From: Gemmiger_A avium
Lineage (GTDB): Bacteria > Bacillota > Clostridia > Oscillospirales > Ruminococcaceae
NCBI GenBank assembly: GCA_019114585.1
Contig: DXFE01000037.1
Coordinates: 20,246 to 84,245 of the forward strand
DNA length: 64,000 bases
Direction: 5' to 3'
A program made the translations under genes and the position numbers. Below, piece after piece: positions 33,399 through 42,466 of the stretch. Position 1 is the first letter of the stretch. The number at the start of each line of letters is the position of its first letter. The notes beneath the pieces were generated by a model. That model searched no databases and had not been told where the DNA came from. It saw only the letters and a list, made by a program, of their open reading frames with translations.

Positions 33399-34418
33399 GT
33401 GGAAACCTGTTTACTGCCGGCAAACGCCGAGGGCGTGCGCCGGGCCGCGGAACTGCTGCAGGCCGGTGAAGTGGTGGGCATCCCCACCGAAACGGTCTAC
33501 GGCCTTGCCGCCAACGCCTGGGACGAAGAGGCGGTGCGCCGCATCTTTGTGGCCAAGGGCCGCCCCCAGGACAATCCCCTGATCGTGCATATCGCCGACC
33601 GGGAAATGTTGTATGAAGTGGCCGCCCGGGTACCGGAGCAGGCCCTGGCCCTGGCCGACGCATTCTGGCCCGGGCCGCTGACCATCATCCTGCCCCGGGG
33701 GCCCAAGGTGGCCGACGCGGTCTGCGCCGGGCTGGACACGGTGGGCATCCGGATGCCCAGCCATCCCGCCGCCCAGGCGGTGATCCGGGCCAGCGGGCTG
33801 CCGCTGGCCGCCCCCTCCGCCAACCGGTCCGGGGCGCCCAGCCCCACCGACGCCAAAACCGTGTGGGAGGATATGCAGGGCCGTCTGCCCCTGATTTTGG
33901 ACGGCGGCGAGTGCCAGGTGGGCGTGGAGTCCACCGTGGTCTCCCTGGCCGGGGATGTGCCCATGGTGCTGCGCCCGGGTTATGTAACGCCGGAGCAGAT
34001 GTCCCAGGTGCTGGGCTGCCCGGTGCAGGTGGCCGGAGCGGTGACCCGGCAGCTGCAGGCGGGGGAAACGGTGCGTTCCCCCGGCATGAAGTACAAACAC
34101 TACGCCCCCAAGGCCGAAGTGACCATCGTGCGGGGGGATCGGGATACCTTTGCCCGGTACGTGGCCGCCCACCCCGCCGAGGGGCTGTTCTGCCTCTGCT
34201 TTGCAGGGGATGAAGCGGTGCTGGAGGTGCCCTGCGTACACTACGGCACCGAGCAGGACCCCGCTGCCCAGGCGCATGACCTGTTCAGTGCCCTGCGCCG
34301 TCTGGATGAACTTGGGGCCAAAACCGTGTACGCCCGCTGCCCGGAAATGGAGGGCGTGGGTCTGGCCGTATACAACCGGCTGCTGCGCGCCGCCGCGTTC
34401 CGGGTGGTGGAACCGTGA
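33399..34418 (+). CDS. tsaC: L-threonylcarbamoyladenylate synthase (Sua5/YwlC type)
   Basis: 339 residues from a GTG with AAGAGGG upstream. The YrdC-like domain (about 1-205) has GEVVGIPTETVYGLAANA, the KGRPQDNPLIVHI segment and STVVSL. The extra C-terminal Sua5 domain (about 235-339) follows the conserved linker SPGMKYKHYAP. It makes threonylcarbamoyl-AMP for t6A37 of ANN-decoding tRNAs. It overlaps coaE by 4 bp (GTGA). Confidence 0.95.
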   Translation: METCLLPANAEGVRRAAELLQAGEVVGIPTETVYGLAANAWDEEAVRRIFVAKGRPQDNPLIVHIADREMLYEVAARVPEQALALADAFWPGPLTIILPRGPKVADAVCAGLDTVGIRMPSHPAAQAVIRASGLPLAAPSANRSGAPSPTDAKTVWEDMQGRLPLILDGGECQVGVESTVVSLAGDVPMVLRPGYVTPEQMSQVLGCPVQVAGAVTRQLQAGETVRSPGMKYKHYAPKAEVTIVRGDRDTFARYVAAHPAEGLFCLCFAGDEAVLEVPCVHYGTEQDPAAQAHDLFSALRRLDELGAKTVYARCPEMEGVGLAVYNRLLRAAAFRVVEP

Positions 34419-35011
34419 CGCTGGCAGGCATCACCGGGCGCTCCGGCTGCGGCAAGTCCACCGTGACCGCCTGGTTCCGGCAGCAGGGTGTTCCCACCCT
34501 GGACGCGGACAAGGTGGCCCGGGAGGTACTGCTGCCCGGTTCCGCCTGTCTGGCGGCGCTGGCACAGCAGTTCGGCGCGGACATTCTGCTGCCGGACGGC
34601 AGCCCTGACCGCCATTTGTTGGCCGACCGGGCCTTTGCCACCCCGGAGGGCACCAAAGCCCTCACCGACATCACCCATCCGGAGATCGTGCGCCGCATTC
34701 TGGACTGGGCCGCCCGGCAGCAGGCGGAGGGGCAGACCCTTTGCCTGGTGGACGGTGCGGTGATCATAGGCGGGATGCTGCAGCCCCATTGCCGGCCGCT
34801 GGTGGTAGTGACCGCCCCCCGGCAGGTCAGCATCCAACGCATCTGCGCCCGGGATGGCATCACCCCGGAACAGGCGGCCCGCCGCCTGGCTGCTCAGCTG
34901 CCGGAAGAAACGCTGCTGGCAGCTGCCGACTATCATCTGCGCAACGACGGCTCCCCCGCCGACCTGTACCAGCAGGCGGAACGGGTGCTGGCCGCGCTGC
35001 GCGCCATCTGA
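34415..35011 (+). CDS. coaE: Dephospho-CoA kinase
   Basis: 198 residues, GTG start overlapping the previous stop. The P-loop is GRSGCGKST (8-16), with LDADKVAREVL following and a late HLRNDGSP. It phosphorylates dephospho-CoA, the last step of CoA synthesis. Confidence 0.94.
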   Translation: MTLAGITGRSGCGKSTVTAWFRQQGVPTLDADKVAREVLLPGSACLAALAQQFGADILLPDGSPDRHLLADRAFATPEGTKALTDITHPEIVRRILDWAARQQAEGQTLCLVDGAVIIGGMLQPHCRPLVVVTAPRQVSIQRICARDGITPEQAARRLAAQLPEETLLAAADYHLRNDGSPADLYQQAERVLAALRAI

Positions 35012-35060
35012 AACAACGCCCCGCTCGGCGCGCCTGCACAGTGCGCCGGAAAGGAGAGTC

Positions 35061-35651
35061 ATGCGATTTTCAAAACGACACCTGGCGGGTTTGTGTGTGC
35101 TGGTGGTGTGTGTGCTGCTGGCCGGGCTGCTGATTCTGCGCACCGGCCTTTCCGCACTGGACACCGCCCGCTACCCCCGCCAGTACAGCGAGTATGTTGA
35201 ATACTACGCTGGAAAATACAACCTGGACCCGCTGCTGCTTTATTCCCTGATCCGTACCGAAAGCGGGTTTGACCCCGAAGCCACCTCCTCGGTGGAGGCC
35301 CGGGGGCTGATGCAGATTACCGAGGTGACCTTTGACTGGATCAAAAGCCGGATTGCCCCCGGCGAGGATCTGACCTTTGACGACCTGTACGATCCGGAGA
35401 CCAACATCCGGTTTGGCAGCTACTACCTGGCCCAGTGCCTGAACCGGTATGGCAACGACGTGGACACGGCTGCCGCCGCCTATCACAGCGGCTGGGGCAC
35501 GGTGGACGACCTGCTGGAAGACAGTGCGTATTCTTCCGACGGTGTGACCCTGCACACCTTTCCCTTTGAGCAGATGAATCTGTACGTTCGCAAGATCAAT
35601 CGCAGCTATGAAGCCTACCGAAGAATATACAGCGAGGAATATTCCACTTGA
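35061..35651 (+). CDS. Membrane-anchored lytic transglycosylase (Slt/MltE-like)
   Basis: 196 residues, start behind GGAAAGGAG. An N-terminal membrane anchor (about 9-28) is followed by an SLT domain. It has the catalytic Glu in LIRTESGFDPEA, ARGLMQI and the AYHSGWGTV segment (usual AYNAG). It should cleave peptidoglycan glycan strands from the outer face of the membrane. Last gene of the prfA-tsaC-coaE run. Confidence 0.93.
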   Translation: MRFSKRHLAGLCVLVVCVLLAGLLILRTGLSALDTARYPRQYSEYVEYYAGKYNLDPLLLYSLIRTESGFDPEATSSVEARGLMQITEVTFDWIKSRIAPGEDLTFDDLYDPETNIRFGSYYLAQCLNRYGNDVDTAAAAYHSGWGTVDDLLEDSAYSSDGVTLHTFPFEQMNLYVRKINRSYEAYRRIYSEEYST

Positions 35652-35678
35652 ATTATACGGAATATCGGCAAATTTGGC

Positions 35679-35707
35679 TTGAAAATGGCCGAATCTGCGC
35701 TTATAAC
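35679..35707 (+). promoter_or_regulatory. Candidate promoter of the M18 aminopeptidase gene
   Basis: TTGAAA (35679-35684), a 17-bp spacer and TATAAC (35702-35707), about 125 bp before the start. An imperfect hairpin (cgggaacc ... ggttccccg, near 35737-35759) lies in the leader. Confidence 0.5.
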
Positions 35708-35833
35708 GCCTATCGGCTGTGTTATGTGCCGGAGCAGCGGGAACCTTTGGGTTCCCCGCCGAATCATATACAGTCAGTAGTATATAAACAAATACCTACA
35801 TTGTGTAGTGTAGCGAAAGGATGGTAAAACAGT

Positions 35834-37240
35834 ATGGAAAAAGAAAAGACTGCCGGCCAGAAGCTGGAAGAGCAGCTGTGCTACAAGAGCGAAGCATGCC
35901 TGCGCAGCCAGCCGGAACTGGCGGACGCCGCCATGGCGTTCTGCGAGGGCTACAAGCGTTTTCTGGATGAGGGCAAGACCGAGCGGGAGTGCGCCCGCGC
36001 CGCCGCCCAGCGGCTGGTGGAAGCCGGCTACAAGCCCTACGAGCCGGGCGTGGCCTACAACCCGGGCGACAAGGTGTACCTGGTAAACCGGGGCAAGAGC
36101 GTGGTGGCCGCCACCATCGGCCAGCTGCCGCTGGAGCGGGGCATCCATATGAACGTGTCCCACATTGACGCGCCCCGTCTGGACCTGAAGCCCATGCCCC
36201 TGTACGAGAGCGACGATCTGGCCCTGCTGAAGACCCACTACTACGGCGGCATCCGCAAGTATCAGTGGACCGCGCTGCCCCTGTCCCTGCACGGTGTGAT
36301 CTGCCGGGCGGACGGCACCAAGGTGGAGATCAGCCTGGGTGACGACCCCACCGATCCGGTGTTCTGCATCACCGACCTGCTGCCCCACCTGGCCGCCGAC
36401 CAGAACGAGCGCAAGCTGCGGGATGGCGTGAAGGGCGAAGAGCTGAACATCCTGGTTGGCCACCGTCCGGTGGAGGATCCGGAGGTCAAGGAGCGGGTGA
36501 AGCTGTATGTGCTGAAGCTGCTGAACGAAAAGTACGGCATCACCGAGAAGGATTTCATCCGTGCGGAGCTGGAGGCGGTGCCCGCCATCAGCGCCCGTGA
36601 CGTGGGTCTGGACCGGATGCTGATTGGTGCTTACGGCCAGGACGACCGGGTAGACGCCTACCCCGCCCTGATGGCCGAGATCGAGACCAAGGACCCGACC
36701 TTCACCACCCTCTGCGTTCTCACCGACAAGGAAGAGATCGGCAGCGAGGGCGTGACCGGCATGAACAGCCTGTATGTGTTCCACTTCATCGAGCAGCTGT
36801 GCCAGGCTAAGGGTGCCGACTACATCCGCACCCTGCAGAATTCCATCTGCCTGTCCGCGGACGTGACCGCGGCGGTGGATCCCACCTTTGACAGCGCCTT
36901 TGAACGCCGCAACAGCACCTACGCGGGCCGTGGCGTGGCCATCTGCAAGTACACCGGTTCCCGCGGCAAGGGCGGCGCCAACGACGCTTCCGCCGAGCTG
37001 GTGGGCTATGTGACCCGCCTGCTGGACAAGGAGAACGTCATCTGGCAGACCGGCGAGCTGGGCAAGGTGGACCAGGGCGGCGGCGGCACCATCGCGGCCT
37101 ACTCCGCCTACCACAACGTGGACACCATCGACATCGGCGTGCCGGTGCTGAGCATGCACGCGCCCTTTGAGGTGACCTCCAAGCTGGATGTGTACATGGC
37201 GTACCGTGCGTTCCTGGCGTTTGCCCGCGCCACCGAGTAA
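35834..37240 (+). CDS. M18 family aminopeptidase
   Basis: 468 residues. It matches bacterial M18 zinc aminopeptidases, which form large cytosolic complexes and remove N-terminal residues from peptides. Metal and active-site segments are visible: MNVSHIDAPRLDLKP, THYYGGIRKYQW, DKEEIGSEGVTGMNS and the late VPVLSMHAPFEVTSKLD. The start ATG follows GAAAGGATGG. Single gene with its own leader and terminator. Confidence 0.93.
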   Translation: MEKEKTAGQKLEEQLCYKSEACLRSQPELADAAMAFCEGYKRFLDEGKTERECARAAAQRLVEAGYKPYEPGVAYNPGDKVYLVNRGKSVVAATIGQLPLERGIHMNVSHIDAPRLDLKPMPLYESDDLALLKTHYYGGIRKYQWTALPLSLHGVICRADGTKVEISLGDDPTDPVFCITDLLPHLAADQNERKLRDGVKGEELNILVGHRPVEDPEVKERVKLYVLKLLNEKYGITEKDFIRAELEAVPAISARDVGLDRMLIGAYGQDDRVDAYPALMAEIETKDPTFTTLCVLTDKEEIGSEGVTGMNSLYVFHFIEQLCQAKGADYIRTLQNSICLSADVTAAVDPTFDSAFERRNSTYAGRGVAICKYTGSRGKGGANDASAELVGYVTRLLDKENVIWQTGELGKVDQGGGGTIAAYSAYHNVDTIDIGVPVLSMHAPFEVTSKLDVYMAYRAFLAFARATE

Positions 37241-37262
37241 GCCTACATACCAAACGGCATAG

Positions 37263-37305
37263 AAAAAGCCCGTTCCCGGAAATCCGGGAACGGGCTTTCT
37301 GTTTT
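37263..37305. terminator. Bidirectional terminator
   Basis: A 15-bp perfect stem (37265-37279 with 37284-37298, core aagcccgttcccgg) with loop aaat, T-rich on the plus side and A-rich on the other. It serves the convergent M18 and zinc-ribbon genes. Confidence 0.85.
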
Positions 37306-37315
37306 GTTTTTGCGC

Positions 37316-38287
37316 TCAGCGGAGCAGATAGACAGCCAGACCGCCCAGTGCGATCATCACGCAGATCACCGCGGTGATGGGCGGGGCCCAGCGGATGATC
37401 TGCCCGGCGATGTAATCACCGCGATCTTCCTCGCCCTCTTCCTCGTAGCCGTCGTAGTCGTCGTACTCCTCTTCATCCTCAAAGTAGGAGGTGGCGGTCT
37501 CCTCGTCGGCCCGGTAACGGGGCGGCTGGTACTGGGTCTGGGTATCGGCAGAACCGCGGGAGACGATCTTCATATCGTCGTCCACGCCGGTGTCCTGCAC
37601 CGGACTCATGACCCGGGTGGGCTCCTGCGGGCGGACCGGGTCCACCATGCGGGTGGGCTCATCCTCCACTACCGGGGCGGCCTGGGGCCGGTTCTGCAGC
37701 AGGCCCGACAGGGTGTTCTGCAGCAGGATCCGGTCGGAACCGCACTCACTGCACCAGGCGGTGTTTTCCTCGGTGGGATGGAACGCACCGCAGGCACAGA
37801 ACCAGCCTTCCGGCAGCATCTGGGGCACCACCGAGAAGCCCTGCTTGCCGGTGCGCTGTTCCAGCTGGCTGGCCAGGTTGGTGGGCAGCACCTTGGGCGC
37901 AGGCAGGCGCACCCGCTTGAACTCCCGCAGGGAGACGCGGCTGCCATCGGTGTAGATGGCCTGCAGCAGGTCTACTTCCACGCTGCCGATGGGCGACGGG
38001 CTCAGATAAACCGCGTCGTCGGCACCAAAGATTTCTCCCTGCCCGGCAGCCAGCTGGTCATACCGGAACTGATCCTCGCAGACCACCTGGCCCTGCATAT
38101 CCTTGCACTTGAAGCCGATCAGCAGCCCGGCCAGCGGCTTGGCGCTGATGTTCTTGAAGGACAGGCAGACGGCGATCTCGCCGGTCACGTCCCCTTTCAG
38201 CAGTTCCACCCGGACAAACTGTACCGGGCTGCCCTTGGTGTAGTAGTTGGCCCGGGACTGGGCCAGAATGTCAAAATTCTGCTCCAT
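37316..38287 (-). CDS. Zinc-ribbon protein with C-terminal membrane anchor (unknown function)
   Basis: 323 residues. The N-terminal ~135 form a beta-rich domain (SPVQFVRVELLKGDVTGEIAVCL, then GSVEVDLLQAIYTDGSRVSL). A zinc-ribbon-like cluster follows at about 160-185 (WFCACG, WCSECG), then a long acidic disordered stretch (EEEYDDYDGYEEEGEEDRG). A single hydrophobic segment ends the chain (about 300-320), so most of it should face the cytosol as a tail-anchored protein. It starts 6 bp after the ftsH stop in the long leftward operon. I do not recognise a named family. Confidence 0.8.
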   Translation of the reverse strand: MEQNFDILAQSRANYYTKGSPVQFVRVELLKGDVTGEIAVCLSFKNISAKPLAGLLIGFKCKDMQGQVVCEDQFRYDQLAAGQGEIFGADDAVYLSPSPIGSVEVDLLQAIYTDGSRVSLREFKRVRLPAPKVLPTNLASQLEQRTGKQGFSVVPQMLPEGWFCACGAFHPTEENTAWCSECGSDRILLQNTLSGLLQNRPQAAPVVEDEPTRMVDPVRPQEPTRVMSPVQDTGVDDDMKIVSRGSADTQTQYQPPRYRADEETATSYFEDEEEYDDYDGYEEEGEEDRGDYIAGQIIRWAPPITAVICVMIALGGLAVYLLR

Positions 38288-38293
38288 GGCGCA

Positions 38294-40483
38294 TTACTCC
38301 TTTTCACCGGAGTCCTGGTCGGGCTCCTCCTGCGGCGCGGCGCTCTCTTCGGCGGGCTGCACCGCTTCAGGCTGATCGGCAGGCTGTTCGGCCGCCGCGC
38401 TTTCGGCCGGGGCCGGTTCAGCGGGCTGTACCGGGGCAGCCGGTTCCTCGGCGGGAGTGGGATCCAGCGGCGGCAGTTCGCCGCCCTCCATCAGGGTGGT
38501 GAACTCTTCACCGGAGAGCTTCTCCCGGGCCAGCAGTTCACCGGCCACCTTGTGCAGCTGCTCCATATGGCTGTTCAGGATCCGGCGGGCAGTCTCGTAG
38601 GCTTCGTCCACGATGTCCCGGATCTCGCTGTCGATCTCGGCGGCGATGGTTTCGGAATAGCCCTTTCCCTGGCCGAAATCACGCCCCAGGAAGGTCTCGC
38701 CCGGATCCGAACCATAAACCACGGGGCCCAGCCGCTCGCTGAAGCCGTAGCGGGTAACCATGGAACGGGCGGTCTGGGTGGCGCGCTCCAGATCGTTGGA
38801 CGCGCCGGTGGAGATGTCCTCCAGCACCAGCTGCTCGGCCACGCGGCCGCCCAGCAGGCTGACGATCCGCTCCTGCATGGCAGTCTTGGTCACGTAGCTG
38901 GCATCCTTGTCCGGCAGGTACATGGTAAAGCCGCCTGCCGCGCCCCGGGGGATAATGCTGATCTGGTGCACCGGGTCGTTGGTGGGGCAGAAATAGCTGG
39001 TGATGGCGTGGCCCGCCTCATGGTAGGCGGTCAGCCGCTTCTCCTTGTCGGTAACCACGCGGGACTTCTTTTCGGGGCCGGCCACCACCTTGATGGAGGC
39101 TTCCTCGATCTCCCGGCGGGTGATCGCCTTTTTGCCGCGGCGGGCAGCCAGCAGGGCCGCCTCGTTGACCAGGTTCTCCAGGTCGGCGCCGGCAAAGCCC
39201 ACGGTGGACTGGGCGATGGTTTTCAGGTTCACATCGGGGGCCAGGGGTTTCTGGCGGGTATGCACCTTGAGGATCTCCTCACGGCCCTTTACGTCGGGCA
39301 GGCCCACGTATACCTGACGGTCAAACCGGCCGGGACGCAGCAGCGCCCGGTCCAGAATGTCCGCCCGGTTGGTGGCGGCGATGACGATGACGCCCTCGTT
39401 GGCGCCGAAGCCGTCCATCTCCACCAGCAACTGGTTCAGGGTCTGCTCCCGTTCGTCGTGGCCACCGCCCAGGCCCGCGCCGCGCTGACGGCCCACCGCG
39501 TCGATCTCATCGATGAAGATGATGCAGGGCATGCTGCGCTTGGCCTTGTCGAACAGATCACGCACACGGGACGCGCCCACGCCCACATACATCTCCACAA
39601 AGTCGGAACCGGAGATGGAATAGAAAGGCACGCCGGCTTCGCCCGCGCAGGCACGGGCCAGCAGGGTTTTACCGGTACCCGGAGGGCCCACCAGCAGCAC
39701 GCCGTGGGGGATGCGGGCGCCCAGGCTGTTGAAGCGGGAGGGATTTTTGAGGAACTCCACGATTTCCTGCAGTTCTTCTTTTTCCTCATCCGCGCCGGCC
39801 ACATCGGCAAAGGTGGCCTTGCGCTGGGATTCCTGCTGATCCTTGACCTTGGCGCGGCCCACATTCATGACGCCGCCGCCCTGGCCGCCCCGGTACATGG
39901 TGAAGATCACGAACATCATGCCCGCGGCCAGCACCAGGTAGATCACCAGCTCCCAGGGGAAGCTGCTCTTGACCGGGCTCATGTCGTATTCCATGGGGGC
40001 GTCCGGATTTTCGGCGTTGTAGCTGGCCACATAGTCGTTCAGGTCTTCCAGGAAGAGGCCCAGATAGGGCATCTTGTAGGATACCTGCACCAGCTTTTCG
40101 CCGGAAGCGGCCGTATCACCGCCCTGCTGGGCGGTCTGGCCGGAGTTCTGGGGCAGCTGGCCCATGCCCTGGCCGCCGAACAGGCTTTCCATCAGGCTGC
40201 CGCTGCCGCCCGCCGAAGCGGTGCCCTGCTGCAGCACGGGCTGGGCGTTCTCCGGCAGCGCCACCTTGCCTTCTTTCAGCTGAAGGGTCAGCACGCTGCT
40301 GTTCAGATCCAGGTCAAACCGGACGACCTGGTTGTTTTCAAAATACTGGATGACCTGGGAATAGGTCATGGTGGTGTAGCTGGACACAGCGGAACCCATG
40401 CCGCTGTAGAAGATCACCACCAGGGTGACCATTACCAGCAGTACGGCGATAAAAATGCCGTTGGAACGAGGTTTACGGGGCAA
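38294..40483 (-). CDS. ftsH: ATP-dependent zinc metalloprotease FtsH
   Basis: 729 residues from a TTG with AGGAG about 10 nt upstream. Two membrane segments (about 10-28 and 178-196) bracket an extracytoplasmic domain with a Gln/Gly-rich insertion (about 85-130). AAA domain: Walker A GPPGTGKT (266-273), Walker B IIFIDEIDAVG. Zinc site: HEAGH (488-492). The last ~55 residues are Pro/Ala/Glu-rich. It degrades membrane and regulatory proteins. The tilS-hpt-ftsH order is conserved in Firmicutes. Confidence 0.97.
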   Translation of the reverse strand: MPRKPRSNGIFIAVLLVMVTLVVIFYSGMGSAVSSYTTMTYSQVIQYFENNQVVRFDLDLNSSVLTLQLKEGKVALPENAQPVLQQGTASAGGSGSLMESLFGGQGMGQLPQNSGQTAQQGGDTAASGEKLVQVSYKMPYLGLFLEDLNDYVASYNAENPDAPMEYDMSPVKSSFPWELVIYLVLAAGMMFVIFTMYRGGQGGGVMNVGRAKVKDQQESQRKATFADVAGADEEKEELQEIVEFLKNPSRFNSLGARIPHGVLLVGPPGTGKTLLARACAGEAGVPFYSISGSDFVEMYVGVGASRVRDLFDKAKRSMPCIIFIDEIDAVGRQRGAGLGGGHDEREQTLNQLLVEMDGFGANEGVIVIAATNRADILDRALLRPGRFDRQVYVGLPDVKGREEILKVHTRQKPLAPDVNLKTIAQSTVGFAGADLENLVNEAALLAARRGKKAITRREIEEASIKVVAGPEKKSRVVTDKEKRLTAYHEAGHAITSYFCPTNDPVHQISIIPRGAAGGFTMYLPDKDASYVTKTAMQERIVSLLGGRVAEQLVLEDISTGASNDLERATQTARSMVTRYGFSERLGPVVYGSDPGETFLGRDFGQGKGYSETIAAEIDSEIRDIVDEAYETARRILNSHMEQLHKVAGELLAREKLSGEEFTTLMEGGELPPLDPTPAEEPAAPVQPAEPAPAESAAAEQPADQPEAVQPAEESAAPQEEPDQDSGEKE

Positions 40484-40526
40484 AAGATCAACTCCTGTTA
40501 TCTGTCAATTTGCCTGGGCGCGGGGC

Positions 40527-41072
40527 TCATTCGGAATAGATTTCCGGCTTGAGCACACCCACGTAAGGCAGGTTGCGGTATTTTTCGTCGTAGTCCAGGC
40601 CGTAGCCCACCACGAACTCGTCCGGCACCCGGTAGCCGATGTAATCGGCCTTGATGTCGGCTTTGCGGCGATCCGGCTTATCCAGCAGGGTGGCGATGCG
40701 GATGCTGGCGGGATTGCGGGCGGCCAGCATATCCTTCAGGTAGGAAAGGGTCAGGCCGGTGTCCAGAATATCCTCCACGATCAGCAGGTCCTTGCCGGTC
40801 AGGTCGGTGTCCAGATCCTTGACGATCTTGACCACGCCGCTGGTCTTGACCCCGGAACCATAGGAGGACACGATCATAAAGTCGATGGTGCAGGGCAGGT
40901 CAATGGCCCGCATCAGGTCGGTAAAATAGACCACCGCGCCTTTCAGCACCGTGACCAGCAGCAGGTTTTTGCCCGCATAGTCCTTGGTGATCTGGGCGCC
41001 CATCTCGGCGCACTTGGCTTTGAGTTCCTCTTCGGAGTACAAAACCTTCAGGATATCGTCGTTCAAACTCAT
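40527..41072 (-). CDS. hpt: Hypoxanthine phosphoribosyltransferase
   Basis: 181 residues. It has the PRPP-binding loop IVEDILDTGLT, the N-terminal LLLVTVLKGAVVYFTDLMR and the late VPDEFVVGYGLDYDEKYRNLPYV typical of bacterial HPRT. It salvages hypoxanthine (and guanine) to nucleotides. The ATG at 41072 overlaps the tilS stop (ATGA), with GGAGG upstream. Confidence 0.96.
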   Translation of the reverse strand: MSLNDDILKVLYSEEELKAKCAEMGAQITKDYAGKNLLLVTVLKGAVVYFTDLMRAIDLPCTIDFMIVSSYGSGVKTSGVVKIVKDLDTDLTGKDLLIVEDILDTGLTLSYLKDMLAARNPASIRIATLLDKPDRRKADIKADYIGYRVPDEFVVGYGLDYDEKYRNLPYVGVLKPEIYSE

Positions 41073-42466
41073 AATACATCCTCCACTCGTGGGATCGGCG
41101 TGATCCGTATGATCTGCCGGGTATCCGGTCCGGGCTGGGTCCCCTCGGCAAAGCCGGCGCCCCACAGCCAGAGCACGCGGCTCCCGTCCGCTGCCAGAGG
41201 CCACAGGGCCCGGCGGGGGGCGGGGATTTTCTCTTCAATAAAATAGCGGTGCAGGGTCTTGGTCACACCGCGGCCCCGGGGGGCAAAGCGGTCGCCGGGC
41301 TGCCGGGTACGCAGCCTGGCGCTTGATGCTATTTTAGCATAATCCGCCAGAGAGTTTAAGTCTTTTTTGTAAACATCCGGGCCCAAAGGCACGAATTTCG
41401 CCTCCAGCATCTCGATTTTCACACAAAAATCACCGCCCAGGGCCCACTCCCCCGGCTCCAGCGGCATACAGAGGTCGGCGGCGGGCCGTTCGGCGTCCGC
41501 CGGATATTCCAGCCAGATCCGGCCGCTGCCGGCCCGCAGGCGGGCATGGGGGCTCAGCTGCACCGCGCCGCTGCCACTGGCCAGCAGTTCCTCCGCCAGT
41601 TCCAGCCGGCGGGCGCTGGGATCGCACACCCGGCGCAGGATGGTCAGCAGCGCCGCCTGGCGCACCGGGGCATCGGCAGCGCACAGCGGTTCCAGCCGCC
41701 AGCCCTGGGGCGCGGCGGCCTGCAGTAACAGGGTGTCCGCCTTTTGGGTAAAATACCCGTCCAAAGCGGCCATCCGCTCACAGAAATCGCTCAGCGCCCG
41801 CACCGCCGCCGGGTTCACCGTTTCCAGCGCGGGCACCGCGATGTGGCGCACCCGGTTGCGGGCGTAGTCATCCCCGTCGTTGGTGGCGTCCTGCACCCAG
41901 GGCACCCCCAGGGCGCGGCAATAGCTTTCGGTGTCGGCCCGCTCCACGCAGAGCAGCGGCCGCACAAAGCAGCCCCGTTTGACCGGGATGCCTGCCGCCC
42001 CCCGCAGCCCGCTGCCCCGGGCCAGCCGCAGCAGCAGGGTCTCGGCCTGGTCGGTGCGGGTGTGGGCGGTGGCGATCACCGCGCCGCGCGCGGCGGCCAG
42101 CTGTTCAAACCAGTCGTACCGCAGACGGCGGGCCCAGTCCTCCCCCGGGTGGTCGGGCACCGGGATGCCCGCGGCGTCGGGGCTGTGCCGGTGCAAGGGA
42201 ATACCGTGTTCCGCACAGAAAGCGGCCACAAAGGCTTCGTCCGCGTCCGCCGCCGCGCCCCGCAGGCCGTGGTTCACGTGGGCGGCCTCCACGGTGCAGC
42301 CCCAGTCCCCGGCCCGGCGCAGAGCAAACGCCAGCAGGGCCATCGAGTCGGCCCCGCCGGAGACCGCCACAATGACCCTGCCGGCCTGTGGAAACAGCTC
42401 CCGGGCCCGGACAAAGGCGCCGACCGTCTCTTCCAGGCGGAGCTGCATGGGTTCAGTTGTATTCAT
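41069..42466 (-). CDS. tilS: tRNA(Ile)-lysidine synthetase
   Basis: 465 residues. The PP-loop motif SGGADSM near residue 38, AHVNHGLRG and ATAHTRTDQAETLLLRLARGSGLRGAAGI are diagnostic. The C-terminal domain contains FAPRGRGVTKTLHRYFIEEKIP. It modifies C34 of tRNA-Ile(CAU) to lysidine. The start is uncertain: ATG 42466 (used here), a TTG two codons earlier, or ATG 42448. It overlaps the end of dnaB. Confidence 0.94.
   Translation of the reverse strand: MNTTEPMQLRLEETVGAFVRARELFPQAGRVIVAVSGGADSMALLAFALRRAGDWGCTVEAAHVNHGLRGAAADADEAFVAAFCAEHGIPLHRHSPDAAGIPVPDHPGEDWARRLRYDWFEQLAAARGAVIATAHTRTDQAETLLLRLARGSGLRGAAGIPVKRGCFVRPLLCVERADTESYCRALGVPWVQDATNDGDDYARNRVRHIAVPALETVNPAAVRALSDFCERMAALDGYFTQKADTLLLQAAAPQGWRLEPLCAADAPVRQAALLTILRRVCDPSARRLELAEELLASGSGAVQLSPHARLRAGSGRIWLEYPADAERPAADLCMPLEPGEWALGGDFCVKIEMLEAKFVPLGPDVYKKDLNSLADYAKIASSARLRTRQPGDRFAPRGRGVTKTLHRYFIEEKIPAPRRALWPLAADGSRVLWLWGAGFAEGTQPGPDTRQIIRITPIPRVEDVL

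Noticed and set aside
37304..40552. 1082-codon open frame on the plus strand
   Set aside because: It is antisense to ftsH and the zinc-ribbon gene, has no recognisable domain and a shadow-type composition.
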